Shown here: one piece after another, positions 11,522 through 23,833 of the stretch
How positions within the stretch are numbered: position 1 is the first letter of the stretch
Layout of the letters: every line of letters begins with the position of its first letter
DNA from: Zychaea mexicana
Lineage: Eukaryota; Mucoromycota; Mucoromycetes; Mucorales; Lichtheimiaceae
NCBI RefSeq assembly: GCF_025766255.1
Contig: NW_026516773.1
Coordinates: 1-64,000, forward strand
DNA: 64,000 nucleotides
Direction of reading: 5' to 3'
Translations under genes and position numbers: made by a program
The notes under the pieces: model-generated
Databases searched by the model: none
What the model was told of the DNA's origin: nothing
What the model saw: only the letters and a program-made list of their open reading frames with translations

Positions 11522-12378
11522 ACTGCACGAAAAACGAATTATCAAGTTCTTTAAAAACAGCTTGATAATTACCTGGCAAGGGGCCAGATTGAATAAAAAA
11601 ACTGATATGTACCCTATGGCACCTCCAGCTGCCACATTCGGTAGTTCTGTGCAGAACTTTACAAAGCAACCTGGTATGCAATGGGAAAAAAAAGTTGATG
11701 CATGAAATCATATAGTGGATGTCACTGCATCCTTTGTGAAGGCATTAGCTTCCTCAAGATAGTCCCCCTCAAAAAGATAGTCCCCCTCAAAATATTTCTT
11801 CATACACAGTCCCTTCATCATCCTTTTTCTGGGGGAGGAGGATTGCCATGCATCAATACTACACGGCTATGCAATGACCATATATGATTTTAATCTATCT
11901 CCTTAATTTTTTGCATATACACAAACTATAGAGACAGCAGAAAACAAAAGCAAAAAAGCAACTAGATCCCCTGATGCATTATTGTCGGTGCATAATGTCA
12001 AAGATAGCAAACCCACATAGGGAGAAGTGCAGGACAATGACTATAGTAGCAACTAGAAAAAATACGAGGGAAAAACTTAAGGGTGCACTTGAAAGAATAT
12101 AAGCGGTTCAGTGCTAGTACTGGCTCCTCGCTAATTTGTTTTCATTTCATTTTTTTTATAATGCAGCGTGATCGCAACAGCCTTTTGTTGCGTGTCTTTG
12201 CACGCGGTGTTCTCCGGCTGGTGGAGGCTATCTAATGGTGAGCCGCAGAATACGCGAATATCACCGAAACCGCGATTTTGACCAAGCCAGAGACAGACAC
12301 TCGCACAATGGTACTTTAACAGAATCGTCTCATAGTATTGAAATGTCATAAGTTTCATTATTATGTGCTGTATATACA
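11522..12378. other. Spacer with a 10-bp stem hairpin
   Basis: No supportable gene. A perfect inverted repeat AATTATCAAG / CTTGATAATT at 11537-11546 and 11561-11570 with a 14-nt spacer could form a hairpin. The distal part (about 12160-12378) may hold decayed upstream exon sequence of the Transposase_21 gene that follows. Confidence 0.4.
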
Positions 12379-15330
12379 GTGAAAGCTATCGTTGCTGATA
12401 TTGAGAGCACTTTACCGCAAGAAAATCCATCGTCATCCTCATCACCTCTAGGTGACAATCTCGATATGGATATAGACATGATCGATGATTCTCCCTCCTC
12501 CCCTGGTATGACGATGATGTGTAAATGCAATAAACATGGGGATAGACGATTTACTATCTTTGAGTAAATAGATACTGTTGCAGGCCACCGTTTCACACCT
12601 TTTTCTGCTGAGGACAATGTGTTCTTGCTTGAAGAAACAGACGATTCCGAGAGAGATCTCGACGATGATCTTGTTGTCAATGCTGACGATGTTGAGTATG
12701 GCGATGATGAAGCCAACATTGGAAATGGCAATATCGAACAAGGTTGGTTTTGCAAAGAACGGTTTTATTGTACGAAATGACAGAAATTAATGCTTTTTTT
12801 CTGAAAAAAAGACACTTACCTTGATCCTCCTCCTCCTCCTCCTACCGTCCCTCAGCTTCATACTTATCCGTATCCATTCATCTTTGTCATTCTTTTCCTT
12901 GTGCTGTTCTAATTACACTTCGTCTCGGAGCATCTGTCGTGCACGATCATTGACTTTTGTATTCTACTTCTAGGTGATCTGCAACCCAATGTTTCCATTC
13001 CTGGCTCACTTGCAACTCTCTGTCGCCTTACTGGCTTCTCTGCGCTGACGGACCGATTATGCATTTATGTGTGCTGCTCTCGTTGTCATAGCCTGTACCT
13101 TTTATCTGACCCTGACTGCCCGACAACATGCACCAACGCTGACATCCGTTATGGTAATTTGTGCAGCAATGCATTGTTCAAGATCAGTGGCAATTGACGG
13201 GTTCCCATAAATATGTATGCGTACCAGCTCTTATCTACGAGTATTGAGAGGCTTTTTTGCGACCAGGATTTGAAGCAAAGATCGAGGAATGGCGAGACTG
13301 CAGACGAGTTGCAGACACATTTTTTGACATCTTCGATGGTGATACGTGGCAAGCGTTTCAAGACGGTGATGGCAGACCTTTTGTTGAGCAGCTTCGATCC
13401 CTATTGTTGACGTTGAATGTAGACTGGTTCGGCCCATTCCTAAACTCAACATATACTCATGCAGTGCCATTTACTTATCTGTCAACAATCTTCCCTGGTC
13501 CGAGTGCTTCAAGACTGAAAATGTCATTTTCGTTGGTGTTATACTGGGCCCACGAGAAGCAAGTACCTCGGACATGAATCATTTTCTCCGTCCATTAGTT
13601 GATGAATTGTTAGAATGGTACAATGGCAAATTGATCAGGACGTGTGAGCACCGACAAGGAACATTGGTCTGCTTGGCCTTGCTCATCAATGCTTGTGATA
13701 TCCCTGCTGCACGTAAAACAAGCGGCTTCACGTCTCATGCCAGCCTTTGTGCCTGCCATAAATGCGATCGTCGATTTAATGTTTTTCCGGCCACGACCAA
13801 TATCGATTACTCAGGATATGACGTCGAAAACTGGACATTGAGGATGTACGAGGGAAATAGAGCCTGTGCTGAGCAGTGGCGTGCTGCAGCGATGATGACG
13901 GCAAGGCGGTTGCTTGAACGTGAGAATGGTACACGATGGTCTGAGCTGCACCGACTTCACTACTTTGATCCAGTCCATTTCATGATCATCGATCCAATGC
14001 ACAATCTGTTCCTTGGCACGACAAAGCGGATGACCAAAGTATGGATCGATCGAGAACTGCTCACAAGAGCCGACTTAGAGCAAATGCAAGTACTCACAAA
14101 CGGCATCGTCCACCCACCCGATTGTGTTACCTTGAAGCATAAAATCGAAAGTGGTTTCTCATTCATGACCGCCGACAACTGGAAATCGTGGTGCATCGTG
14201 TACTCGCCTTTAGTGCTCGATGGCCATCTTCTGCAAATGTATCTGCAAAACTAGTTGATATTCGTGGATGCATGTCATTTGTTGGTTAAGCCGTCAATAA
14301 CTATAGACGAAATTGCGAAAGCAAGCACTCTACTCCAGCAGTTTTGCACCGGTTTTGAGCGACTGTACGGCGCGGAGGAAGTCACACCTAACATGCACCT
14401 CCACATGCATTTGGACGCAACGATTGAAGATTTTGGACCCTTGTATGCGTACTGGTTCTTTTCTTTTGAACGATACAATAGGTATCTAAAGGAGTTGATA
14501 CCAACCAGAAGGATGCTTTTGAGGTGACGTTTATAAAGAAGTTCTTACAGAAGACCGGAGCTCGCGATTTTGTCCAATCGTTTGAAGCCCTCTTCGAAAA
14601 TCGCCAACACTATTTCAGCTTTCTAAATGCTTTACTGGACCTTGTGCAGCCGATCCCACAAGCCGTCAATGTTATGCAGCATCAGTTCGATGTCCATGCG
14701 TTTCTGGCTTTGTCCACTGATGTTAGAGCCACTTCTGTCACAGGAAGCGAGCCGCTACCACCAGACGCATATCCTTTGGACTACGGACGGATAGCATATA
14801 TGCCTGCTCAACTGTATGATTTCTTGTTCGAATTTTACCATGTACCATATGGTGTGCCTTTCCGTCGTCATAACCAAGGTGGTGATAGGTAAGGCTTTGT
14901 CAGTGAACAATACTGGAAAATCAAGACGATAACAATGATGGGACAGACTTACCGCAGTACCAAGGCGCGATCGCGAAGGGGTGCATATGCGTAGGTTCTC
15001 TTCCATACTGACGACTGTGGGGAAGTAATGGCTTGGCCTTGCGAAATCCAGTTTCTCTTTCGCCATAAGCAGCTTGTTCATGGTCAACAGACCGAGCATA
15101 TTTTTGCCTACGTCCGTTGGTATGGCATCCACGGAGACAACGAGGGCCAACGATTCTCAGACTCTTTTATTGAAACTTAGCATAGTCGGATTCGAGCTCC
15201 AGCGTGGGATTGCATTCTACCAGTTCATCGTTTGTATAGACAAATCGCTGTCGTAAAACTCGGCGCATAGTCAAGCGCAAACATGCGAACAGTTGTTATC
15301 CCTTTGCCAAAAAAAAATGTTGGCGTAATC
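12379..15330 (+). pseudogene. Transposase_21/CACTA-like transposase gene, copy 1, decayed
   Basis: Order of parts: a Ser- and Asp-rich N-terminal region; introns at 12506-12583 and 12743-12973, whose removal keeps the frame; a Cys-rich motif (CCSRCHSLYLL...CPTTC) near 13070; the family motif VGVILGPREASTSDMNHF then LRPLVDEL at about 13535-13610; a CxxCxR zinc motif near 13750; DPMHNLFLGTTKR near 13995; and HLHMHLDATIEDFGPLYAYW near 14400. These are hallmarks of the Transposase_21 (tnp2) family. Breaks: TGA at 13196-13198, frameshifts near 13250, 13460 and 14500, TAG at 14252-14254 where Trp is expected, and TAA near 14892. Decayed homology continues to about 15330 (VVIPLPKKNVG). The start and exact end are uncertain. 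The related copy 2 lies at 50147-53387. Confidence 0.75.
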
Positions 15331-16227
15331 ATCCCACTCTTTGCTTTTCCTCTTTTTCTCGTCTTTTTCGTTTTAAAATTCTTCTTGACATACGCTTTCC
15401 ATACAAAGTACGATTATGATCTGTTTCAAGGGGCTGCGGTTGGGAAGAGCAAGTAGCCTTTTTACCAGCATTTGCAAGTAATCAGTTTAATGGTGCGAAT
15501 GTGAGTAAGTGTAAGAAAACAACGCGTAGATAATATGAAAGGTGAAAAGGGAAACCCCATTTTGTTTTTCAAAGTGGCTGAAAAAAAGTTGTGCCATCAG
15601 TACCCCCAGTTGCAACATCACTGTGTTTGTGCCCACCCCAAACCCATACGCCATACAGCCATGCGACCATTTTATTCTTTTTATTAATTTTAAACATCTT
15701 CTACAGGATTTTGCATTCGATACCGCTGTCGGCCTTCTATTTCTTCGTACTTGAAGGATTTCTTTTAGCATTTAGGAGGAGTATTTTTTGGTATACGGGT
15801 TGCAGGGTTTTCGCATAGGGGTGGGTGGTTTTTACTTTGTGGGACAATTTTTAGTTTGTAGGACAACAGCTTTTGTAAACAGGCGAAAAGTTTTTCGGAG
15901 TCGGTTCCACTTACAGGCTGGCTATTTCTCGTATCTATGCGACAGCTTGTACGTTACTGGGTTACCACAACTTCGCAAGTGGGAATATCTTTTTTCGTAG
16001 TGGGCAAGAAGATGTTCGTTACTGAGCAACTATATTTTGCGTTCTCGGGTTTGCAAATGTTCGTTTATGGAAGTGCCTATCTTTTGCATGCGGCAAGCAG
16101 TAGTTCGCATTGGAGCTATCTAATTATTCGCACTGAAAAAAACAAAGTTCGTGCAGGAGAAATAGCATTGTTCTCATTCGGCATCTCGCATTCGTAAGTG
16201 AGAGGCTATATTTTGCAACTGAGTTAA
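15331..16227. other. Gap with a degenerate short repeat
   Basis: No gene recognised. From about 15790 to 16210 the sequence repeats a loose 20-25 bp theme around TTTTCGTTACTGGGCAAC, diverged but recurring about a dozen times. It may be an old minisatellite or the subterminal part of an unknown element. Confidence 0.4.
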
Positions 16228-16389
16228 GTGATAATATGTCGTCGCCGTTTCACGCCAGAATTGGATGTATTGGTGTGCATCCGAATGCCTGAGGTATTAG
16301 AAGGGTCTGTCAGTAACCGTTTCCGGTACTATTATAAAAGCATTTTTCATATTTTGAACGGGCTCCCTTTTTCACCGTTTGCATATCCT

Positions 16390-16638
16390 ATGGGAAGAAT
16401 AAACCGAAACAAGATCGATAACGTCAAAAAAACTTCAGCTTCCAGGAAAAGCGCATCAAAAAAAGTACCAGAGCTGTCGCCGAAAGAGCTCAAAGAATCA
16501 CTTGCTGGCCTACGTTCGTTTACGGATGATGTCAAGCTCTTACAGCAAAAATGGGTGCCTGATGAGTATGAAATCAGCATGCTAACCGCGAAATTAAAGC
16601 GTCTTAACTTAAAGACAACTAGCAAAAAGCAAATTAAT
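16390..16638 (+). CDS. Unknown Lys/Ser-rich reading frame cut by Harbinger-2
   Basis: An open frame (its earliest possible ATG is at 16228; the ATG at 16390 gives MGRINRNKIDNVKK) encodes a basic, Lys- and Ser-rich protein with a probable helical part (ELSPKELKESLAGL). It runs directly into the left terminal repeat of Harbinger-2 at 16639; its last residues before the stop at 16698 are encoded by transposon sequence. I do not recognise the family. It may be the 3' part of a host gene or of an older element. Confidence 0.35.
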
Positions 16639-17627
16639 GGGCCTCGTCAAAGTTGGTTGGACCTGGGATATCACAGGTCTCACAAAAAAAATAAATAATT
16701 TTAATTGGGTAGCGGAATTTTAAGCCCCCAGCAAAAGAGCTGAACCGTCTTTGATGCAGATACGTTTCTGAAGATACCTGTTTTAGTAGGTTTCTCGGCC
16801 CTACAAATATACCGGTTAATGCATTACGGATCAATTATTATACCAGTTAATGCAAAGAAGAGCACAAAACGTCAATGAACTATACACATCGGAATGAAAT
16901 AAAAGGCATAACACTAGTATATAAGGACATATTGATTAGATTACTATAAACCTTTCTTTTTTTCTGCTATGTCATGTAAAAAAGTAAAAGAAAAACTGAA
17001 AAAATCTTGTTTGACGTTAATTTGTCTCATAGTGCAGCAAAAAATAAAAAAACTTTTGAGGCAGCAGCAAACAAACAACAACCTAGGGCTTTGTTTCTAC
17101 AAACAACATTTCGATTATGCTAATATAAACATTGAATAGAAGATTTTGTATCAGTTTAACGCTTTTTGATTTGGAGTTGGACAATGATCTTCGTTCGTGT
17201 TCAAAATATAATACGCAAATGCTGTTTCTTGTACATTCAAGTTCTTCGTCTTTTTACATCAGCTTTGAAAAAAACTTCTCTGTTCCCAATTTCACTAAAA
17301 TATATACTAACCAATTGCTTCCCATTCCTGGTTTCTAGCATAGTCTGACCAATCAATCGCGTATGGCCTTTTCCTTTCTTGTTAATAAGTGTATGTATGT
17401 AAGTATATTCCCAGGGTGAACATCTTTTTCCTTTCAAACTAACCACTCATTTTTACTCATTTATGCGCATTTATGACTCTCGACCTAATGGACCACTCGT
17501 CTTTTCTCCTTCATATACATATACGGCGTGCAATTGAGCCCCGTTTGCACCCAGTTTCACTCGAAGTAACATATATAATATGACCAGGTAAGTGACGGAA
17601 GGTAAGTACCAAAAATATCAATCAATT

Positions 17628-19116
17628 ATGGCACAACATCAATTCAGTGTCCCCATTCCAAACAACCCTGAAAATGGTCCCCAAACCAGTGCCTAAACAA
17701 GTTCGCAGCAGGACGGCCTCGTAGACAACAGTGTACCGACAAATAGCCCATCGTATGGAGTGATGCATGGTGCTGCATCTTTTTATCCATCATTCCCATA
17801 TTCACAAGTGCCTCATTACCCTCCTTCTCCAATAACACAGACACAAACAGGAGGAGTGCCTTTGCTGCCAGCACCGCACACGCAGGCTGAAGAAGCATCG
17901 ATACCACCTGGTGACCAGCAAATCGCACAGTCTTCAGGATCACAATCGGCAACGCACGTACCAGATTCTATGATGGCTGGCCATTCAACAACTTCATCAG
18001 TACCTGCTATGGCAGCTACTACACCAGCAGTAGCCTCTTCAAACGCAGCAGCAACAGTACCTTCTGCAACCGCACCAACTACAACTGCGTCAGGTATAGG
18101 ACATTTTTTGTTTAGTTAATAATTGTTGTCGTCAATACACTTGTTTATTGTTTGAATATGTGTTTTAGGACGAGCCAATTGGACGATTGAAGATATAAAG
18201 AAACTTGCCAAGGCAGTAGCAGAAAGGAAGCAGCGGTTTTTTGCAAACAAGTCGTCGACTGCTGCAACTATCAGCCGGACCATATTTGCCGCATCTTACA
18301 CACAATAACAAGTACTCACCAAGGTAGATTGGTTGTGAGACAAATGGGAGAAGGACACAAGAGAAAAAATCTCCAGTCCGGTCAAGGTGTTCCTGGCGGT
18401 CTACACTCACATATGACATGGGAAGGTAAGCTCAGATATAGTGGTATTATATCTACAAGGACGCCTATTGCATTGTATATACTAAACTATATATAAAAAA
18501 AGCCTACGTTAAATTTAAGTGGCCTCTATGGGAGGATTGCGAGAATATATTCGGCGACAGCATCAGTGCCAACTCTCAAATCCAAATGGATAGCTTGAGT
18601 GGGCTAGTGGACGAGAGCGATAATCAATCACAGCGAGGCGATGACGCTATTGGTGAAGAAGTTCAAGAAGCTTCGGGACCTAGACTTCACATGGATGATG
18701 AAACGTAAGCTTTTGAAATGCTCATTTCGATGGGCTATACGATATACAGATGTTTGTTATTGACTGAATATTTCCTTTGTTTCTTTCTTTTTTTTAGCAT
18801 GGATTTTACTGAGAGTTTCATGTCTGAACGTTCGCGTCTTCATGTTGAAATACACAAGACTCGTCAAAAGCAGCTGGACCTTGCGATCGAAAAAATGCGA
18901 GCCCAGACTCGACGCGAAGAAATGGCACATGAAGAACGCATGCAACGGCTGCACCATAAACACGACGCGCGATATATAAAACGTTTGCGACTGCCAATTG
19001 AATTAGAAGAGTTGGAACAGAAAAATGGGGGAGAGTACATATGGAGAGAAGAAAGAGAGGAGAGACGGGAGAGTACAGAAGAAGCGAGTAGTGTGGCAAG
19101 CAGTGTTGGAGGGTAG
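17628..19116 (+). pseudogene. Harbinger-2 second gene: Myb/SANT-trihelix-like DNA-binding protein, decayed
   Basis: Starts MAQHQFSVPIPNNPE at 17628. A long Pro/Ser/Thr/Ala-rich region is followed by an intron (18094-18168), and then by a trihelix/SANT-like domain (GRANWTIEDIKKLAKAVAER, about 18170-18400). A long charged C-terminal helix (SERSRLHVEIHKTRQKQLDL) is rich in Glu and Arg. Stops interrupt it: TAA at 17694-17696, plus at least two in the trihelix domain, one where a Trp is expected. Further introns lie around 18425-18503 and 18706-18798. In Harbinger elements this partner binds DNA and helps bring the transposase to the nucleus and to the element ends. It ends 70 bp from the convergent transposase gene. 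Confidence 0.7.
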
Positions 19117-19185
19117 AAGAGAGAGAGTAGGTTTGTTTTGTTTTTGATTTTAGTTTTAAAATATTACAATAAAAAACAAAAAGGT

Positions 19186-20713
19186 CTATCGAGCTGTGAT
19201 TCCAAGTGCTATCTTCAAGTACACTTGCATCATTTCGCCTGGGGTGATTTGACCTCTGTTACGTCTACTTGTGTCAACGAACTCGTTACCTTCATCATCA
19301 TCACCCCAAAAGTCATCATCACCGGTCCGACGAAGCTCTCTTACATTGCTCATGTCTGCGTCCGGATTGCGGCGCCGTTGGAGGTTGCCAATGACGCTCA
19401 AGTAAGAGCCGTCATCTTTCACGTTTTGCACAAAATTGTGCAGCAGACAACAAACAGCAATCCAGTTCATGCATCGCTTATAATCACGTTTGCTTCTGAT
19501 CATGATCGGTAGACATTTTAAGCTTTGCCATATGTTCTTCAAAAACCCGATCGTACGTTCAACCTCCACTATACACAAGGTAGATCAAAAGAAAATGGCT
19601 CAACACACAAGAATACGTGGACAAATTACAAATTCGCTATAATACAACGTACCTCGTACAGACGACAACTTTCGATTGAACTAAAGATTTTCCGGGATCT
19701 GTCGTGCCTCCCCTTTATATGGTGTGACAAGACGCGGTGATAGAGGGTAAGCTGCATCGCCAAGAATGTATTCAGATTCATCAAAGAATGAATCCAAATT
19801 CTTTCCCATCATACTTTTACAGAAAGCGCGCGAGTCGTGTACCTTCCCTGTTTCACTAGCAGAGAAGTAACGGATCTGAACGTTGATATCACAAACGATC
19901 TGCAGATTTCGTGCATATCTTTTCTTTCTCGTCAAGAATTGTTCGCCTTGCCAACTTGGCTTGTATTGAAACGCAACATCAGTGCCGTCAACAATACCAA
20001 TGCATTCTTTGAATGCGAGGTCTTTGATATCGCGAAGATCGGTCTTCAGTTAGCTGCGCTCGTCCTTATTGGGCCAGAATACGAATTCCTTGATATGCTT
20101 CAGTAATGCATGAATTACCCTGTCCGTGAAGAGAGCAACTGTGCCCTTGCCGAAACCATATCTTGAAGCCACATCATCAAGATCGCGCGACAAGTGACCG
20201 AATCGGTATAATGCGATTCCCAACTGAATTCGAACAGGTGTCTGTCGCTTTTTCCTTTCGTTTTTGTTGAAGACGCAGTCATCCTTGATGAGATCGTACA
20301 GTGCCTCAAACGTGTTCCTGGTCATTCGAAATTCGCGTCGAAATGCGGCGTTGTCACTCGTTGTAAACCAAAAAGTTCACGTACTGTAGGTCGACGGCTT
20401 TAGGTTTCCTTTTTCTTGATACCAAGTAACTGCTTGACAAGGCCTTCTTGACAAATTCTTGGTCAAATTCCGTCAACTCGAGTTCTTCATCAACGAAGTT
20501 ACCCAACAAGTCTTCGTCATTGAGAAACGACATGTCAACTTCTTCATGAATGGGCATTGCTTCGTCCGAGATCAAACCCCATTTTCGGTCGAGATCGTTT
20601 AAGAACTTATGCTGACCACACAGCATCTTGTCGGAGACCTTGCTAATGTTGACGAAGTGCCGTAAGACACGAGCTTTCTTGGTGAGGCGAATCTTCTTAG
20701 GCATAGTGGACAA
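19186..20713 (-). pseudogene. Harbinger-2 transposase (DDE_Tnp_4 type), decayed
   Basis: Starts MSTMPKKIRLTKKARVLRHF at 20713. Helix-turn-helix region VRIQLGIALYRFGH; catalytic landmarks IGIVDGTDVAFQYKPSWQG (first Asp), ILGDAAYPL (second Asp) and VEVERTIGFLKNIW (Glu). An 84-bp intron at 19569-19652 restores the frame to the Glu motif. Lesions: a frameshift near 20357, an in-frame TAA at 20050-20052 and a TAG just after the PENL motif near 19681. Normal length for the family would be about 450 aa. The protein would cut and join the element ends. It is a diverged relative of the Harbinger-1 transposase, not a recent copy. Confidence 0.85.
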
Positions 20714-21523
20714 GTGTGATAAATGTGGGTTGTGGATAGATAATAGAGGTTAAATAAAAGACGATATGAAATACAGTGAGAGTCAAATATGTGATGATTT
20801 TTATTGAATGAATTCACAACCCTTTATATACTGTTGAAGATGGTGTCTAGACTTCCGTTTGGATGAACTGACGAATGGATCGCAGACATACCGGATTTCG
20901 GATGTTTCAAAGATGAAGATGAAGAACGATGGGAGAGTTGAGTTTGTCGGCCATGATAATGATGGATGTTGTCTTCCAATTGTAAAGAGTCATCTTTGTC
21001 TTGATCTATCAATGTGTTCTTTGTTTGGTGAAGTCTCATCTTTGTTAAGGCTGGAATTGGTATCCGCTCTTTGACAGGTACACTTCGCTCAACTCAGATA
21101 AGCTAGATTCACAGGAAGTGCTGACTAACTCGAGAATAGGACAATGTGTATACAATGGTTGGTCCTGAGTTATTCTCGATTGTGATCCATGTTTGAGAGA
21201 TTATCGATATGGTGCTAATTATGTAATATTTGACTCATCCGTGTGTGTGGTGTTCTCTCTACTACGCTCTAATAGTTACAAAGACGGCGGAGTGGGTTGA
21301 GTTGTCTGGATCAATGTCAAAGTAGTGTGGTTTACCACCACAAGAAGCAAAGAAGGAGAAAACAAATCAAAGTGACAGAATTACTTATTTAGGCAACTTC
21401 ACATATTGAACTGCTTAGAACTGGGTCGTCAAAGTAAATTTTCCTAGACTATTTTGTATTAGTTTTTATTTTTTATCAGCGACACCTGTAAATTCCCAGG
21501 TCTAACCAACTTTGACGAGGCCC

Positions 21524-22196
21524 TCTATTCAATGCCCATAAATAGAAACTATTTCTTAATATATAACTGTTTGTATACATATATATCCCTTTTCAAAATA
21601 GTGTATATATTATTGATACTCCTCTATATCTTATTACTATAAATGTGTATCAAGTAGTAGTAAGAGATATTATACAAAAAAAGACAATTGACCGTCAAAA
21701 CTAGGGATCCGCATCAGAATCGAAGAATCGGAATCGAATCGAATCGGAGTCGTCCAAACCTGAGACGATTCCAACTAAGAATCGTCTCGGAATCGTCTCG
21801 GCTTTGGTTGCATAGAATCGAAGAATCAGTCCTTTTCTATATTCTATGATTCAGTAATTTGCATAATGTGGAACATTTATTTATATATTGCTAATATACA
21901 GCTGAAACTAGTTCCTTTATTTAAAGGCGACCTCCAAACTGAAGTCGTGTTTTCATTTATACCAAATAATATAGGAAAGGAAGGGGACAAGAAACAAAGA
22001 GAAAACGGTGCAAAAAGAAAAAGGATAACAAGGGAAGAGAGGAAAAGAAGAGACAAAATGCTACTCTAAACGCCGAAATCAAAAAAGAGCCATGAATGCA
22101 GAAGCATTAACCTTTGAATTGACTCTAGCTTCAATAGCTTACAGGTATGGGGGAGCAACAGGCGGTTCTGTGAGAAGCAGCGTTTGGTGGTATATC
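21524..22196. other. Gap with GAATCG-rich patch
   Basis: No gene supported. About 21715-21830 is dense in GAATCG/AATCGT words, which recalls the ends of some hAT-type elements (it starts near TAGGGATCCG), but no matching second end was found. A short frame with a Lys/Arg-rich run lies at 21866-22069. The gap ends at the composition boundary of the AT-rich element. Confidence 0.35.
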
Positions 22197-22331
22197 AGAA
22201 TCATTAGATTATTAAACATTTTTAGTTTTTATGAAAATCATTCTTTAATTAATTATTATTATGACCATTATGTTATATTTTATCATATTTGTATATGACT
22301 TTGATCTGACTATTTATTACTTATTTCTATC

Positions 22332-23310
22332 TCATTTAAAATTATTATAAGGAATCCATGTATTTTCATTTTCATCATAATATTTCTATTTAACTAAGAA
22401 TAAATACTTATTATTTTCATATTTATGACCTATTATATTTTCAACTTCATAAGTTTTTATTGATTGTTTTCCTTTATTCTTACATTTTCTTTTTTTTTTA
22501 AATGTAGGAATATCATCTTTACCTGAATCATTAATATCTTGATTCTCTTGTATTTCATCATCACTATATTCATTATTTATATTACTATTACCTATATTTA
22601 GAGCTAATAATTCATCTTATATATTTAACATTTCATTTAACTTTTGATCATTTATTTCTTCATTTGTAATTACTATATCTATTAATTTTTTTTCATAGGG
22701 AATTCAAAACAATTAGTTTCCCAAAGTTTATAATGAGGTAAAATAGGAGCATTAAATAATTCAGCGAATTTTTGTATATTTTTAAGTAAACAAGTAACCT
22801 TAAATTGTAAATTATAAAATTTAATATTACTCATTCTTACTACAGCACTATTTTTATTAAACCTTTGGAATTTATTACCTATTTCAGCGAATTGATTTTC
22901 TACTTTAGAATAGAAACTACTAAATACATTATTAAAATGTTTTTCTGGTTCTGTGAGATTAACTTTATTTTCTTTGCGAATTGGAAATACAAAATTATTA
23001 TTTGAAAATTCAATGTTTTTTGTTTTAGCTAAGTCAATAAATTTATTAATAAATAATGTATAACCTCTATCCATTGCTAAAACATCATGACTATATATTT
23101 TTTTATATAACTTCATATTTAAAAACATTGATCCATCTGAACTATCAGCGCAATAATCACTATTGGAAATAAATAAAATCATATCATTAATATCAGTAAT
23201 AATCTATGTACGCAAACCTCTCTTTTTTTTAAATGAATAGAACCTTCTTTATTTATATCTATATCAACATATTGAATACGAGAATCATGTCTATGAGTAA
23301 TTAAAGTAAT
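22332..23310 (-). pseudogene. AT-rich element 1 transposase, C-terminal half with chromodomain
   Basis: Continues the frame that starts beyond 30326 on the far side of Harbinger-1: the codons before the insertion (FKHI) join to ITLITHRHDSRIQY here. It then reads through DDE_Tnp_4-like landmarks (DSSDGSMFLNMKLYKKI, RGYTLFINKFI, FVFPIRKENK, VENQFAEIGNKFQRF) and a low-complexity linker. The C-terminus (22332-22480) is a chromodomain: VENIIGHKYENNKYLFLVK, then an in-frame TAG where Trp is expected, then YYDENENTWIP. Other lesions are a TAG near 23210 where copy 3 has Gln, and several stops in the linker. The first catalytic Asp motif (LDGHDS in copy 3) is altered here. Third codon positions are almost all A or T. 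Confidence 0.7.
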
Positions 23311-23485
23311 AGGGGGTTTCACGCTTGGGAAAAAATGAGAAAATGAAAGGCGCATTTCTTCAGTTTAAAAAGCAAAGTCACAATCACGGATAAACTTTCA
23401 ACATCAGCTGCTACGTGTTTCGCGTCAACGTTTCTTGAATTTGTTACTTTATTTCACACACTACGTTCTTACAATCAACCTTCCA

Positions 23486-23833
23486 ATGCCAAAAATCACT
23501 CAGCGACAAAGGACTTTATGTGGAGTCAATAAGCTCATTGAGCAAAGCATTCAGCGGCAGTTGCTTTGCAACGATGAATCGAGCGAATTGCTCCAAGAGG
23601 AAGAAGATTGCGACGAGCTTCTTGGCATTTACATTGGCATCAGCAGCCATCGATACCTCAATCCTCGCGGTCACGTTCCAAAACTGCAAGAAAAACGCGA
23701 GTTTTTTATGCAATGGCCTGATAAGCAATTCAAAACGTTGGTGCGGATGAACAAAAGATCGTTCAAAGCTCTCCTCGAGCTTATTGAGGGCCATCCGGAT
23801 TTCAACAGCGAGTCGCGTGAAGCTCAGATAGAT
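23486..23833 (+). pseudogene. Harbinger-1 transposase, N-terminal part before the MULE-2 insertion
   Basis: Begins MPKITQRQRTLCGVNKLIEQ at 23486. It carries the acidic N-terminal region and the conserved stretch FFMQWPDKQFKTLVRMNKRS, typical of the region before the HTH in Harbinger transposases. It ends in the 9-bp target duplication CAGATAGAT (23825-23833; codons for Gln-Ile-Asp). The frame resumes after the second copy of those nine bases at 28066. The 348 bp here plus 876 bp beyond give 408 codons including the stop. Confidence 0.85.

Larger units (their letters stand above)
16639..21523. mobile_element. PIF/Harbinger element 2
   Basis: Terminal inverted repeats start GGGCCTCGTCAAAGTTGGTT at 16639; the reverse complement ends at 21523. 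The ends match for about 40 bp with small differences. Inside are two convergent dead genes, the usual Harbinger pair: a trihelix/Myb-like gene (17628-19116, plus) and a transposase (19186-20713, minus). No 3-bp target duplication is visible (left flank AAT, right flank TCT), so one flank may have changed. Confidence 0.8.
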
